11,907 nucleotides of DNA. Origin: Wohlfahrtiimonas sp. GTDB taxonomy: Bacteria; Pseudomonadota; Gammaproteobacteria; Cardiobacteriales; Wohlfahrtiimonadaceae. Below, in pieces: positions 1-5,811 of this stretch (the stretch's first letter is position 1; every line of letters begins with the position of its first letter). Made by a program: the position numbers and the translations under genes. The DNA lies in assembly GCA_030149965.1 (NCBI GenBank), contig JASLHB010000088.1:1-11907 (forward strand), given 5' to 3'. The notes beneath the pieces were generated by a model that searched no databases, had not been told where the DNA came from, and was given only the letters and a program-made list of their open reading frames with translations.

Positions 1-129
1 CATTGCTGATAAAACTATTATGAGATCATCCCCCTTGTCTTTGAATTTTTTGATTTTATTAGCAACGTTACGAATTCTTTCAAGGTTTGCGACCGATGAC
101 CCACCAAATTTTTGCACTAATAAACTCAT
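1..129 (-). CDS. lysC: Aspartate kinase, N-terminal 43 codons (runs off the left edge)
   Basis: Reading leftward from an ATG at 127-129, the frame gives MSLLVQKFGGSSVANLERIR and continues to the window edge without a stop. The KFGGSSVA segment (residues 7-14) is the signature of the aspartokinase family, whose lysine and glycines bind ATP. The enzyme phosphorylates L-aspartate to aspartyl-4-phosphate, the first step toward lysine, threonine and methionine, in the cytoplasm. The start is supported by its match to the family N-terminus and by a purine-rich AGAG/GAGA stretch just upstream. Only the kinase N-terminus is visible, so the ACT regulatory domains cannot be checked. It could therefore be a monofunctional lysC-type enzyme or, less likely, another aspartokinase isoform. 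The SDR gene lies upstream on the same strand with a gap of about 110 bases. Confidence 0.93.
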   Translation of the reverse strand, partial: MSLLVQKFGGSSVANLERIRNVANKIKKFKDKGDDLIIVLSAM

Positions 130-214
130 AAAGATCTCTACTCTAAAAATATAATGTTATAAAATGTTAAATAAACCCGCTGTGTAAAAAACGCAACCTT
201 AGCAAAATAGCAAG

Positions 215-234
215 TACAAATTACAAATACAAAT
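215..234. repeat. Three near-tandem TACAAAT units between the SDR and lysC genes
   Basis: TACAAAT occurs at 215-221, 222-228 and 228-234, directly downstream of the SDR stop on the minus strand. The 110-base gap (130-239) is otherwise AT-rich. It presumably holds the lysC leader, but I found no clear promoter, terminator or lysine riboswitch fold in it. Confidence 0.5.
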
Positions 235-239
235 ACTTT

Positions 240-962
240 TTAATCTCTGATGTCAGTAATTGCACAAGTACCCATTTTTTCTGAATGCAAATAGCCAATT
301 AATGCAGCTGCTGTCGCTTTTGGCGTGCTCAATTTACCTGTATTTTTATAATCAATGAATCGATCAACATTTGGAAAACATTCTTCTGAATGGCAGCGAA
401 TTATGGATTGCATATCTGTATCAATAATTCCAGGTGCAATTGACGTTGCTTTCACTGGATTTGCTTTGGTAGATTGCTCTCTCACCAAAACTTCTATAAA
501 ACGATCCACCGCTGCTTTTGTAGCACAATAAACACCCCAACCTTCATAAGATTTCCGGCCTGCGCCTGATGAAATATTCATCACAAATTTTTGACCATTG
601 AAATTATCTGTTAATTCAACAAACGCACTTGTGAGTGCAATGACAGCACCAATATTAAGCATTAAAGCATGTGATAGTCGGCTTATATTGATTTTACCCA
701 CAACGCCCATTGGCTCAACTGTGCCTGCATTGTTAATTAAAGTCACAGATTTTGCTGTTAATAAACGAGGATTTAACCAATCCGTCATCATTTTAACGCT
801 TGCTGTTTCATCCGTTAAATCCACGGTAATTAAGTTTGGCAATGCATTAGGATTGGTGCGTGCTAAACGTAACACTTCATTATTGTTATCTTGCTCTAAC
901 TGATTTGCCAAAGCTTCGCCAATGCCTTTCGATGCGCCTGTGACAATGTATAACGATTGCAT
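240..962 (-). CDS. Short-chain dehydrogenase/reductase (YueD/benzil reductase-like SDR)
   Basis: This 240-residue protein has the usual classical-SDR length and all the landmarks: the NAD(P)-binding TGASKGIG at residues 8-15, the NNAG motif at 77-80, catalytic serine at 131/132, and the YxxxK pair Y145/K149, followed by APGIIDTDM at 176-184. The family is cytoplasmic and reduces carbonyls or oxidises alcohols using NAD(P)H in a Rossmann fold. The GWGVYCATKAA stretch around the active site resembles the sepiapterin reductase/YueD (benzil reductase) subgroup, but that is an impression from memory and the substrate cannot be deduced. The start at 960-962 is supported by an AGAGAA ribosome binding site about 5-10 bases upstream and a probable promoter at 987-1015. 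It reads toward lysC; whether the two are co-transcribed is open. Function beyond oxidoreductase is uncertain. Confidence 0.92.
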   Translation of the reverse strand: MQSLYIVTGASKGIGEALANQLEQDNNNEVLRLARTNPNALPNLITVDLTDETASVKMMTDWLNPRLLTAKSVTLINNAGTVEPMGVVGKINISRLSHALMLNIGAVIALTSAFVELTDNFNGQKFVMNISSGAGRKSYEGWGVYCATKAAVDRFIEVLVREQSTKANPVKATSIAPGIIDTDMQSIIRCHSEECFPNVDRFIDYKNTGKLSTPKATAAALIGYLHSEKMGTCAITDIRD

Positions 963-986
963 GCTAATTCTCTATACAAAAGAATC

Positions 987-1015
987 ACTATAACCAAGAA
1001 AGTTAAAGCTTACAA
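987..1015 (-). promoter_or_regulatory. Probable sigma-70 promoter of the SDR gene
   Basis: On the minus strand, TTGTAA (1015-1010) is followed after a 17-base spacer by TATAGT (992-987). These match the sigma-70 -35 and -10 consensus at 4/6 and 5/6 positions with ideal spacing, and would give a leader of roughly 20 bases before the SDR start. The call rests on sequence pattern only. Confidence 0.5.
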
Positions 1016-1068
1016 ATAACCGCATCAATATTAAAAATTAGTCCTTTAATTTCTGTGCCATTCTTCGT

Positions 1069-1083
1069 AAGATTTAAAATCTT
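1069..1083. repeat. Perfect 7-bp palindrome just upstream of the Nudix gene
   Basis: AAGATTT and AAATCTT flank a single central base, forming a perfect inverted repeat that ends 5 bases before the first ATG of the Nudix gene. It is AT-rich and could be a small operator half-site pair or chance. A TAAGAT hexamer at 1068-1073 overlaps it and could serve as a weak -10 box, but no convincing -35 was found for the Nudix gene. Confidence 0.3.
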
Positions 1084-1088
1084 TTCAA

Positions 1089-1610
1089 ATGACAATGGAT
1101 TTTCCTATGGAACGCAAACCTAACTATTTTTATCTATCTGCCGCAATGATCATTGATGATAATGATCGATTATTGTTAGTTCGTAAGCGTAACACAGTGA
1201 AATTCATGTTGCCGGGTGGAAAAATAGACAAAGGTGAAAGCGCCATTGAAGCTTTACTTCGCGAATTACAGGAAGAGATTAATTTAACGATCTCGGAAAA
1301 TGATCCAACATTCATCCAAGAATATGAAGCACAAGCTGCCAATGAGCCTGATTATAAAATTCAATCACAGTTATTTCAGGTAATGCTGCCTGCCAATACA
1401 ATCATCGAGCCACAAGCAGAAATTGAAGAGATCATTTGGTTAGAACCCAATCACATTCCCGCCTTACAATTTGCGCCATTGGTTGAAGAGAAAATTATAC
1501 CGTTGTGGCAAGATTTTTTAGATCAAAAAGATAATCGCCTCCGTAAAATATCTCTCCGTGTAATCAGTGTTGTTTTCTCCTATAATAGTATTATTTGCAC
1601 GGAGGCTTAA
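1089..1610 (+). CDS. Nudix hydrolase family protein
   Basis: The 173-residue product carries a Nudix box at residues 44-66: G44, E50, R58-E59-L60, E62-E63, L66. This is the Mg-binding motif of enzymes that cleave nucleoside diphosphates linked to another moiety (oxidised dNTPs, ADP-ribose, CoA and similar). The motif's usual late glycine is asparagine here (N65). The N-terminal strand (NYFYLSAAMIIDDNDRLLLV) is typical of small MutT-like proteins. The substrate is unknown. The start is uncertain: ATG codons at 1089, 1095 and 1107 are all in frame. Only the one at 1107 has a Shine-Dalgarno-like TGGA about 7 bases upstream, which would shorten the protein by 6 residues. The last 25 or so residues look unlike family members. 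They are encoded by DNA that also holds the erpA -10 box and ribosome binding site, so this tail may be constrained by regulation rather than function. The stop lies 2 bases before the erpA ATG. Confidence 0.9.
   Translation: MTMDFPMERKPNYFYLSAAMIIDDNDRLLLVRKRNTVKFMLPGGKIDKGESAIEALLRELQEEINLTISENDPTFIQEYEAQAANEPDYKIQSQLFQVMLPANTIIEPQAEIEEIIWLEPNHIPALQFAPLVEEKIIPLWQDFLDQKDNRLRKISLRVISVVFSYNSIICTEA
1581..1586 (+). promoter_or_regulatory. Candidate -10 box for erpA inside the Nudix 3' end
   Basis: A perfect TATAAT lies 27 bases before the erpA ATG. Transcription from it would start near 1593, leaving a leader of about 20 bases with GGAGG in it. No good -35 sits at 16-18 bases (the best is TGTAAT at 1559-1564), so the promoter, if real, may depend on an activator. 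In E. coli erpA is controlled by the Fe-S regulator IscR, but I could not recognise an IscR site here. Confidence 0.45.
1601..1605 (+). promoter_or_regulatory. Ribosome binding site of erpA (decides the start)
   Basis: GGAGG ends 7 bases before the ATG at 1613. This favours that ATG over an in-frame TTG at 1595, which lies upstream of this site and would add six residues that E. coli ErpA lacks. The site overlaps the last codons of the Nudix gene. Confidence 0.85.
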
Positions 1611-1612
1611 AA

Positions 1613-1948
1613 ATGTCAGATACAGGTATCAATTTCACAGATGCAGCAGCATTGAAAGTTAAATCATTGATTGATGATGAAGCAAATCCAAACTTAATGT
1701 TGCGCGTTTATATTCAAGGTGGTGGTTGCTCGGGCTTCCAATACGGTTTTACATTCGCTGAAGAATTAGAAGCAGGCGATGTAGAAGTTGAAAATCAAGG
1801 CGTAAAATTATTGATTGATCCATTGAGCTATCAATATTTAGTGGGCGCAGATATCGATTACGTTCAAAATCTTCAAGGTGAACAATTCGTGATTCGTAAT
1901 CCAAATGCGACAACAACTTGTGGTTGCGGGAACTCATTCAGCGCTTAA
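1613..1948 (+). CDS. erpA: Iron-sulfur cluster insertion protein ErpA (A-type carrier)
   Basis: The 111-residue protein has the three invariant cluster-binding cysteines of A-type carriers: C39 in GGGCSGFQYGF, and C103 and C105 in the C-terminal CGCGNSFS. The sequence follows E. coli ErpA closely, including FTDAAA near the start, NPNL.LRVYI, and QYLVG around residues 73-78, which separates it from IscA and SufA. ErpA receives [2Fe-2S] or [4Fe-4S] clusters from the Isc/Suf scaffolds and hands them to apo-enzymes such as the isoprenoid enzymes IspG/IspH. It acts in the cytoplasm and is essential for aerobic growth in E. coli. The ATG at 1613 was chosen because of the GGAGG site at 1601-1605. 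It follows the Nudix gene by 2 bases and precedes qmcA by 40 bases. Confidence 0.97.
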   Translation: MSDTGINFTDAAALKVKSLIDDEANPNLMLRVYIQGGGCSGFQYGFTFAEELEAGDVEVENQGVKLLIDPLSYQYLVGADIDYVQNLQGEQFVIRNPNATTTCGCGNSFSA

Positions 1949-1988
1949 TCATCTTCAATAAATTTTAATAATAAAAAAAGGGGCATTA

Positions 1989-2906
1989 ATGTCTGGTATC
2001 TCTATTGTAATTTTATCGATTGTTGCAGCAGTGATCGTTGTTGTATTTATGGGCGTGAAAATCATTCCTCAAGGTCAGCAAGCAACTGTAGAACGTTTTG
2101 GTCGTTATTCTCGCACTTTGCAACCAGGCATTAATATCATTGTTCCTGTGTTCGATCGCATTGGTCGTCGTTTAAACATGATGGAACAAGTGATGGACGT
2201 CCCTTCTCAAGAAGTCATCACACGAGATAACGCAATGGTTCGGGTGGATGGCGTTACATTCTTCCAAATCAATGATGCCGCTCAAGCAGCTTATCAAGTA
2301 AATAACTTAACATTATCCATCATTAACCTAATCATGACGAATATTCGTACTGTAATGGGTTCAATGGACTTAGATGAATTGTTATCTAAACGTGATGAAA
2401 TCAATGCGCGTTTATTATCTGTTGTGGATCATGCAACAGCACCTTGGGGCGTAAAAGTCACTCGTATCGAAATTAAAGACATCGCACCACCACGCGATCT
2501 TGTGGATGCAATGGCAAGACAAATGAAAGCAGAACGTGAAAAACGTGCAAACATTTTAGAAGCAGAAGGTTTCCGCCAAGCTGAAATCCTAAAAGCAGAA
2601 GGTGAAAAGCAAGGCATTATCTTAGATGCTGAAGCAAAGAAAACAGCAGCATTTATGGAAGCTGAAGCACGTGAACGCTTAGCAGAAGCCGAAGCCAATG
2701 CAACTCGCATGGTTTCTGAAGCAATTTCAAATGGTAACATTCAAGCCATTAACTACTTCGTGGCACAAAAATATGTAGACGCATTCGCAAAAATCGCTGA
2801 AAGCGATAATGGCAAAATTATCATGATGCCAATGGAAGCAACAAGTATTGTCAGCTCATTAGCAGGCATTGCAGATTTAGTTAAATCGACAAGTTCTAGC
2901 AAGTAA
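1989..2906 (+). CDS. qmcA: SPFH/Band 7 membrane protein QmcA (paraslipin)
   Basis: The 305-residue product equals E. coli QmcA in length and matches it throughout, for example VKIIPQGQQATVERFGRY near the N-terminus, INMMEQV-type and DVPSQEVITRDNA segments, and GSMDLDELLSKRDEIN. One N-terminal membrane segment (about residues 4-22) anchors it, followed by the SPFH/Band 7 domain (roughly 25-190). A long Ala/Glu-rich coiled coil follows (about 175-245, repeated EAEG/AEA units), then the NYFVAQKY segment. Family members oligomerise into large membrane scaffolds. In E. coli QmcA is an inner-membrane protein found as a suppressor of htpX ftsH loss, pointing to membrane-protein quality control. The start has a purine-rich AAGGGG site about 5 bases upstream. 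It is followed by an NfeD-like gene, the classic SPFH-NfeD partnership. Confidence 0.96.
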   Translation: MSGISIVILSIVAAVIVVVFMGVKIIPQGQQATVERFGRYSRTLQPGINIIVPVFDRIGRRLNMMEQVMDVPSQEVITRDNAMVRVDGVTFFQINDAAQAAYQVNNLTLSIINLIMTNIRTVMGSMDLDELLSKRDEINARLLSVVDHATAPWGVKVTRIEIKDIAPPRDLVDAMARQMKAEREKRANILEAEGFRQAEILKAEGEKQGIILDAEAKKTAAFMEAEARERLAEAEANATRMVSEAISNGNIQAINYFVAQKYVDAFAKIAESDNGKIIMMPMEATSIVSSLAGIADLVKSTSSSK

Positions 2907-2926
2907 TATTGGGAGATACATTAGCG

Positions 2927-3367
2927 ATGGTATTTTTAGTCAATTGGTTCACATTAGGCATTATCTTAATCATTTTGGAAATGCTTTTGCCGGGCATGTT
3001 TTTAATGTGGTTTGGCGCAAGTGCATTGATTGTTGGCGTGATAACATTAATCATTCCTATGAGCATGAATGCAGAACTCATACTATTTGCCATCACTTCT
3101 GTATTATCTGTGATCACCGTGATTCTCATTATGAGAAGAGTTGCACCGAATAGCCAATCCACTGTCACGCATAACTTAAATCAAGCTCGTGGTTCAGAGC
3201 TTATTGGATCGGTATTTACCTTAAATAGCGATATCACCAACAATGAAGGCAAACTCAAGATTGGTGATTCAGTTTGGCTCATCAAAGGCGATAATGCAGA
3301 AACTGGCACTCAAATCGAAATCACACGCATCGAAAACAATACATTAACTTATAAGATTATTGACTAA
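2927..3367 (+). CDS. NfeD-like membrane protein (YbbJ family)
   Basis: This 146-residue protein has an N-terminal membrane region with about three hydrophobic segments (residues 4-21, 24-44, 50-69). A soluble domain of about 60 residues follows (around 85-146) and fits the OB fold of NfeD C-termini: ELIGSVFTLNSDI, GKLKIGDSVW, then TQIEITRIENNTL. Such short NfeD proteins pair with SPFH proteins, and the OB domain is thought to sit next to the SPFH assembly at the membrane. The immediate neighbour qmcA supports this. I chose the ATG at 2927 because GGGAG at 2911-2915 precedes it by 11 bases. A TTG at 2909 would add six residues but would leave that site inside the gene. The TAA at 3365-3367 shares its last A with the next gene's ATG, so translation is probably coupled. 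Confidence 0.92.
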   Translation: MVFLVNWFTLGIILIILEMLLPGMFLMWFGASALIVGVITLIIPMSMNAELILFAITSVLSVITVILIMRRVAPNSQSTVTHNLNQARGSELIGSVFTLNSDITNNEGKLKIGDSVWLIKGDNAETGTQIEITRIENNTLTYKIID

Positions 3368-4434
3368 TGGCTTTTAAATCCATGAACAATCAGCAATTTC
3401 AGCCGATAATGCGCCACTGGCGCATTATCTTTTTCCTATGGATTATTTTAACCATATTCACAAGTAGCTTGGGAATCAGCGCCCTTATCACTTCTCCAAT
3501 GCATCCTATTTACTTTGTATTGGTGGCGATCTTTCCTTCCACATTATTTTTAATAATCTCATTAATCACATCCCATTCTATTTTTGGTCAACTTTTTATT
3601 GGCTTAAAAAACCTAGTTTTTAAAAGCGATTCTGCCCCAAGCTTCCAAAGTAAATTGCCCATTCGCTATATCGTACAATTAATTTCTAATGCAACGTGGA
3701 TCACAATTTTACTCACAAGTATTGTTGTACTCTTTTTTAAATTTACTTTTCAGCACATTGATTTCTACTTAGGTAATACATTTACTGAAAGCAAAGAAAT
3801 CACTGAATCTGTGATCCATTATTTAAATTTCTTCCCTGAAACACTAGGCTTGATCAATTTTGATTACTCCATCATTGAAGCAAGCTTTATCAAAGATGGA
3901 TTAAACGATGCAGCTCGCTCTTTGTGGGCAAAATGGACAATCATCATGATCTTCTTTCATGGTTTATTACCGCGCATTTTAGTGTTTGCTTATTATGTTG
4001 TGCGTAGTTTATTACATTCAGAGCCACAAGCAATTGTTAGCCAGCCCATCATTTTGGATCAAGCAGTAGAAAAGCCTTTAGTGATTCGTGCACCTAAAGT
4101 TGAAGTTCGTGGTCATGGACATTATCAAGTAGCGTTAGATATTACAGATCAGATTGATTTAAATCCCGAGATCATTAAGCTCAATGATATTGAAACCTTA
4201 CAACAATTTGAATTAAAACATAAAGCCAATCCTATTGAGAAAATAGCGATTTTTGTCGATGGCAATTTGATGCCAGATCGAGGATTGCTACGCCGAATGA
4301 TCCGCCTATTGAATTTAGCCGAACATGCAACCATTCATATTCTGACGCAGGATGACTATCAAAAATCCATGTGGCACAAACATTTATCATCTGTTTTAGT
4401 GGAAGGCGAAGCTGCAAATTATGAAATCAAATAA
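3367..4434 (+). CDS. DUF2868 family multi-pass membrane protein
   Basis: The 355-residue product has about four hydrophobic helices: residues 18-40, 45-68, 100-125 and 187-212. These are followed by a hydrophilic C-terminal half (215-355). The segment WAKWTIIMIFFHGLLPRIL (around 188-206) resembles the conserved W-x-G-LPR region I associate with DUF2868 proteins, which commonly sit directly upstream of DUF3482 GTPases, as here. Its molecular role is unknown. An inner-membrane partner or regulator of the GTPase is the natural inference. It is shorter than many DUF2868 members I recall (more than 400 residues), mainly in the N-terminal part. The ATG overlaps the nfeD-like stop by one base. ATGs at 3382 and 3409 are alternatives, the latter lying inside a strong hairpin at 3405-3429. 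The 3' end overlaps the GTPase by 14 bases. Confidence 0.8.
   Translation: MAFKSMNNQQFQPIMRHWRIIFFLWIILTIFTSSLGISALITSPMHPIYFVLVAIFPSTLFLIISLITSHSIFGQLFIGLKNLVFKSDSAPSFQSKLPIRYIVQLISNATWITILLTSIVVLFFKFTFQHIDFYLGNTFTESKEITESVIHYLNFFPETLGLINFDYSIIEASFIKDGLNDAARSLWAKWTIIMIFFHGLLPRILVFAYYVVRSLLHSEPQAIVSQPIILDQAVEKPLVIRAPKVEVRGHGHYQVALDITDQIDLNPEIIKLNDIETLQQFELKHKANPIEKIAIFVDGNLMPDRGLLRRMIRLLNLAEHATIHILTQDDYQKSMWHKHLSSVLVEGEAANYEIK
3405..3434 (+). terminator. Terminator-like hairpin inside the 5' end of the DUF2868 gene
   Basis: GATAATGCGCCA (3405-3416) and TGGCGCATTATC (3418-3429) are perfect 12-base inverted repeats around one central base. As RNA this gives an 11-bp stem with a three-base loop. 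Five T residues follow directly (3430-3434). This has the form of an intrinsic terminator, yet it lies in codons 13-23 of an otherwise intact reading frame. It may attenuate transcription between the qmcA/nfeD pair and the DUF2868/GTPase pair. Confidence 0.55.
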
Positions 4435-5776
4435 CATCACCATTGCCATTGTTGGCCATACAAATACTGGTAAAACATCGCTAGTACGCGCTTTAACACG
4501 ACAACGCAATTTTGGTGAAGTTAAAAATGCACCTGCAACAACGATTGATGTAACAAATATCTCGCTGAAATCTAGCGATTTTACTTTCAATTTTGTGGAT
4601 ACGCCGGGCATTGAAGATGCCATGAGCATCTTGGAAGTTATGCCGAATGCTTCCCTACAAACATCTAAATCTGATGAGAAAAATGCTTTATTGGAATTGA
4701 TGCAAAACCCGCATTACATAGCAGATTTTGACCAAGAATTTAAAGTGCTGAATCAGATGCTCAAAAGCGACATCGCTTTTTATGTGATTGATGTTCGTCA
4801 ACCATTTCTGCCGCGTTACCATTATGAATTGATTTTGCTTCTCAAAACGCACATTCCTATTTTACCCATTTTGAATTTCACACAAAATGCCGAGTACATT
4901 GATGATTGGAAACGTGAGCTTAAAGCGAACGGCTTACATCATTACTTAGAATTCGATACGATCTTATTACCACGCAAACAGCGTTTATATGAACAAATTG
5001 CGATTATGTTCCCTGAACATTATCAAAATATCCAGTCTTTTATCACAGCACAAAATATATTAGATAATGAGCGCACAGAGAAAGCTTTCACTTTGTTGGC
5101 TGATTTCTACTTTGATTTAATGACATTGCGCATCAAAGCAGATACCAAACAAATTGATACACAAAATATTAATGCACAAATTGCTGCTGCGATTGCAAAA
5201 ATCGAGAAGCAATTCATTGATCAGCTGTTGGCGCTTTATAATTTTAATCGTGATGATATTCAATACATTACTTTGCACACAGAAGCGAATGCAACCACGC
5301 AAGATATGTTCACTTTGGATGAATTTGGGCAGTTCTCCATTCAATTTGGTAAAGGCGCCGCTGCTGGCGCAACTATGATGGTGGGCGTTGATTTAGTGAG
5401 TGGTATGACAACTCTCGGCATTGCTTCTGCAACGGGTGCTGTAATTGGTGGAGTTTTCAGCTCATTATGGAATTATGGTGAACGCATCGTAGATAAATGG
5501 CGTGATATTGAGTATTTCTACATTGATCAGCCAACCGCTGTGAAATTAATGCTGAGCCTGTTATATATTGTCGAGCGCTTAAATGATCGCTCTCATGCGG
5601 ATTTGAATCCGATCATTATTAATGATGAAACAGAAAACTCAGCAGATATTACCCACTTCATGAAACAAACTGAAAACTTACGCGCTTATCCTGAATTGCA
5701 CCAAAAGAGTGATTCCAAAAAAGATAAGCTCTTGCAAAAGATTGTGAAAGCAATACAATCATCATTTTCTGAATAA
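4421..5776 (+). CDS. DUF3482-type P-loop GTPase
   Basis: The 451-residue protein starts with a TRAFAC-class GTPase domain: P-loop GHTNTGKT at residues 12-19, switch-I threonines at T40/T41, and G3 motif DTPG at 60-63. Where the guanine-specificity NKxD motif is expected there is only LNFTQNA (151-157), so that motif is degenerate or absent. Residues 220-300 look helical. They are followed by a Gly/Ala-rich stretch (about 309-346) resembling a membrane-inserting hairpin, and a charged C-terminus. The organisation matches the GTPase/DUF3482 proteins of gamma- and betaproteobacteria found beside DUF2868 genes. Its cellular role is not known. Association with the inner membrane through the glycine-rich part and the DUF2868 partner is my inference. 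The start overlaps the DUF2868 gene by 14 bases, implying translational coupling. Confidence 0.85.
   Translation: MKSNNITIAIVGHTNTGKTSLVRALTRQRNFGEVKNAPATTIDVTNISLKSSDFTFNFVDTPGIEDAMSILEVMPNASLQTSKSDEKNALLELMQNPHYIADFDQEFKVLNQMLKSDIAFYVIDVRQPFLPRYHYELILLLKTHIPILPILNFTQNAEYIDDWKRELKANGLHHYLEFDTILLPRKQRLYEQIAIMFPEHYQNIQSFITAQNILDNERTEKAFTLLADFYFDLMTLRIKADTKQIDTQNINAQIAAAIAKIEKQFIDQLLALYNFNRDDIQYITLHTEANATTQDMFTLDEFGQFSIQFGKGAAAGATMMVGVDLVSGMTTLGIASATGAVIGGVFSSLWNYGERIVDKWRDIEYFYIDQPTAVKLMLSLLYIVERLNDRSHADLNPIIINDETENSADITHFMKQTENLRAYPELHQKSDSKKDKLLQKIVKAIQSSFSE
5732..5759 (+). promoter_or_regulatory. Possible promoter of the HEPN-like gene
   Basis: TTGCAA (5732-5737), a 16-base spacer and TACAAT (5754-5759) lie in the last codons of the GTPase gene, about 50 bases before the HEPN-like ATG. 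They match the -35 and -10 consensus at 4/6 and 5/6. Such matches are frequent in AT-rich DNA, so this is tentative. Confidence 0.35.
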
Positions 5777-5811
5777 GAAGCAGCCTTTCAATATTAATTT
5801 AGGTAAACAAA

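Noticed and set aside
130..239. Possible lysine riboswitch or leader peptide upstream of lysC
   Set aside because: The 110-base gap is too short for a lysine riboswitch (about 170 bases or more). I found no stable stems or terminator, and no lysine-rich short frame.
598..903. 101-codon plus-strand open frame
   Set aside because: It lies wholly inside the SDR gene on the other strand, which has intact motifs. There is no ribosome binding site or recognisable domain.
1145..1170. ATGATCAT palindrome and repeated ATGAT units
   Set aside because: They fall within codons for the Nudix MIIDDND segment. Aspartate and isoleucine codons naturally create them, and no regulatory context is present.
2429..2740. 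103-codon open frame on the minus strand within qmcA
   Set aside because: It is antisense to the Ala/Glu-rich coiled coil of QmcA, whose biased codons suppress stops on the other strand. The predicted protein has no family resemblance or start signal.
5353..5369. GCGCC/GGCGC inverted repeat with a six-base loop
   Set aside because: It lies in the Gly/Ala-rich codons of the GTPase gene, has only 5-bp arms and no T-run. The repeated GCN/GGN codons explain it.
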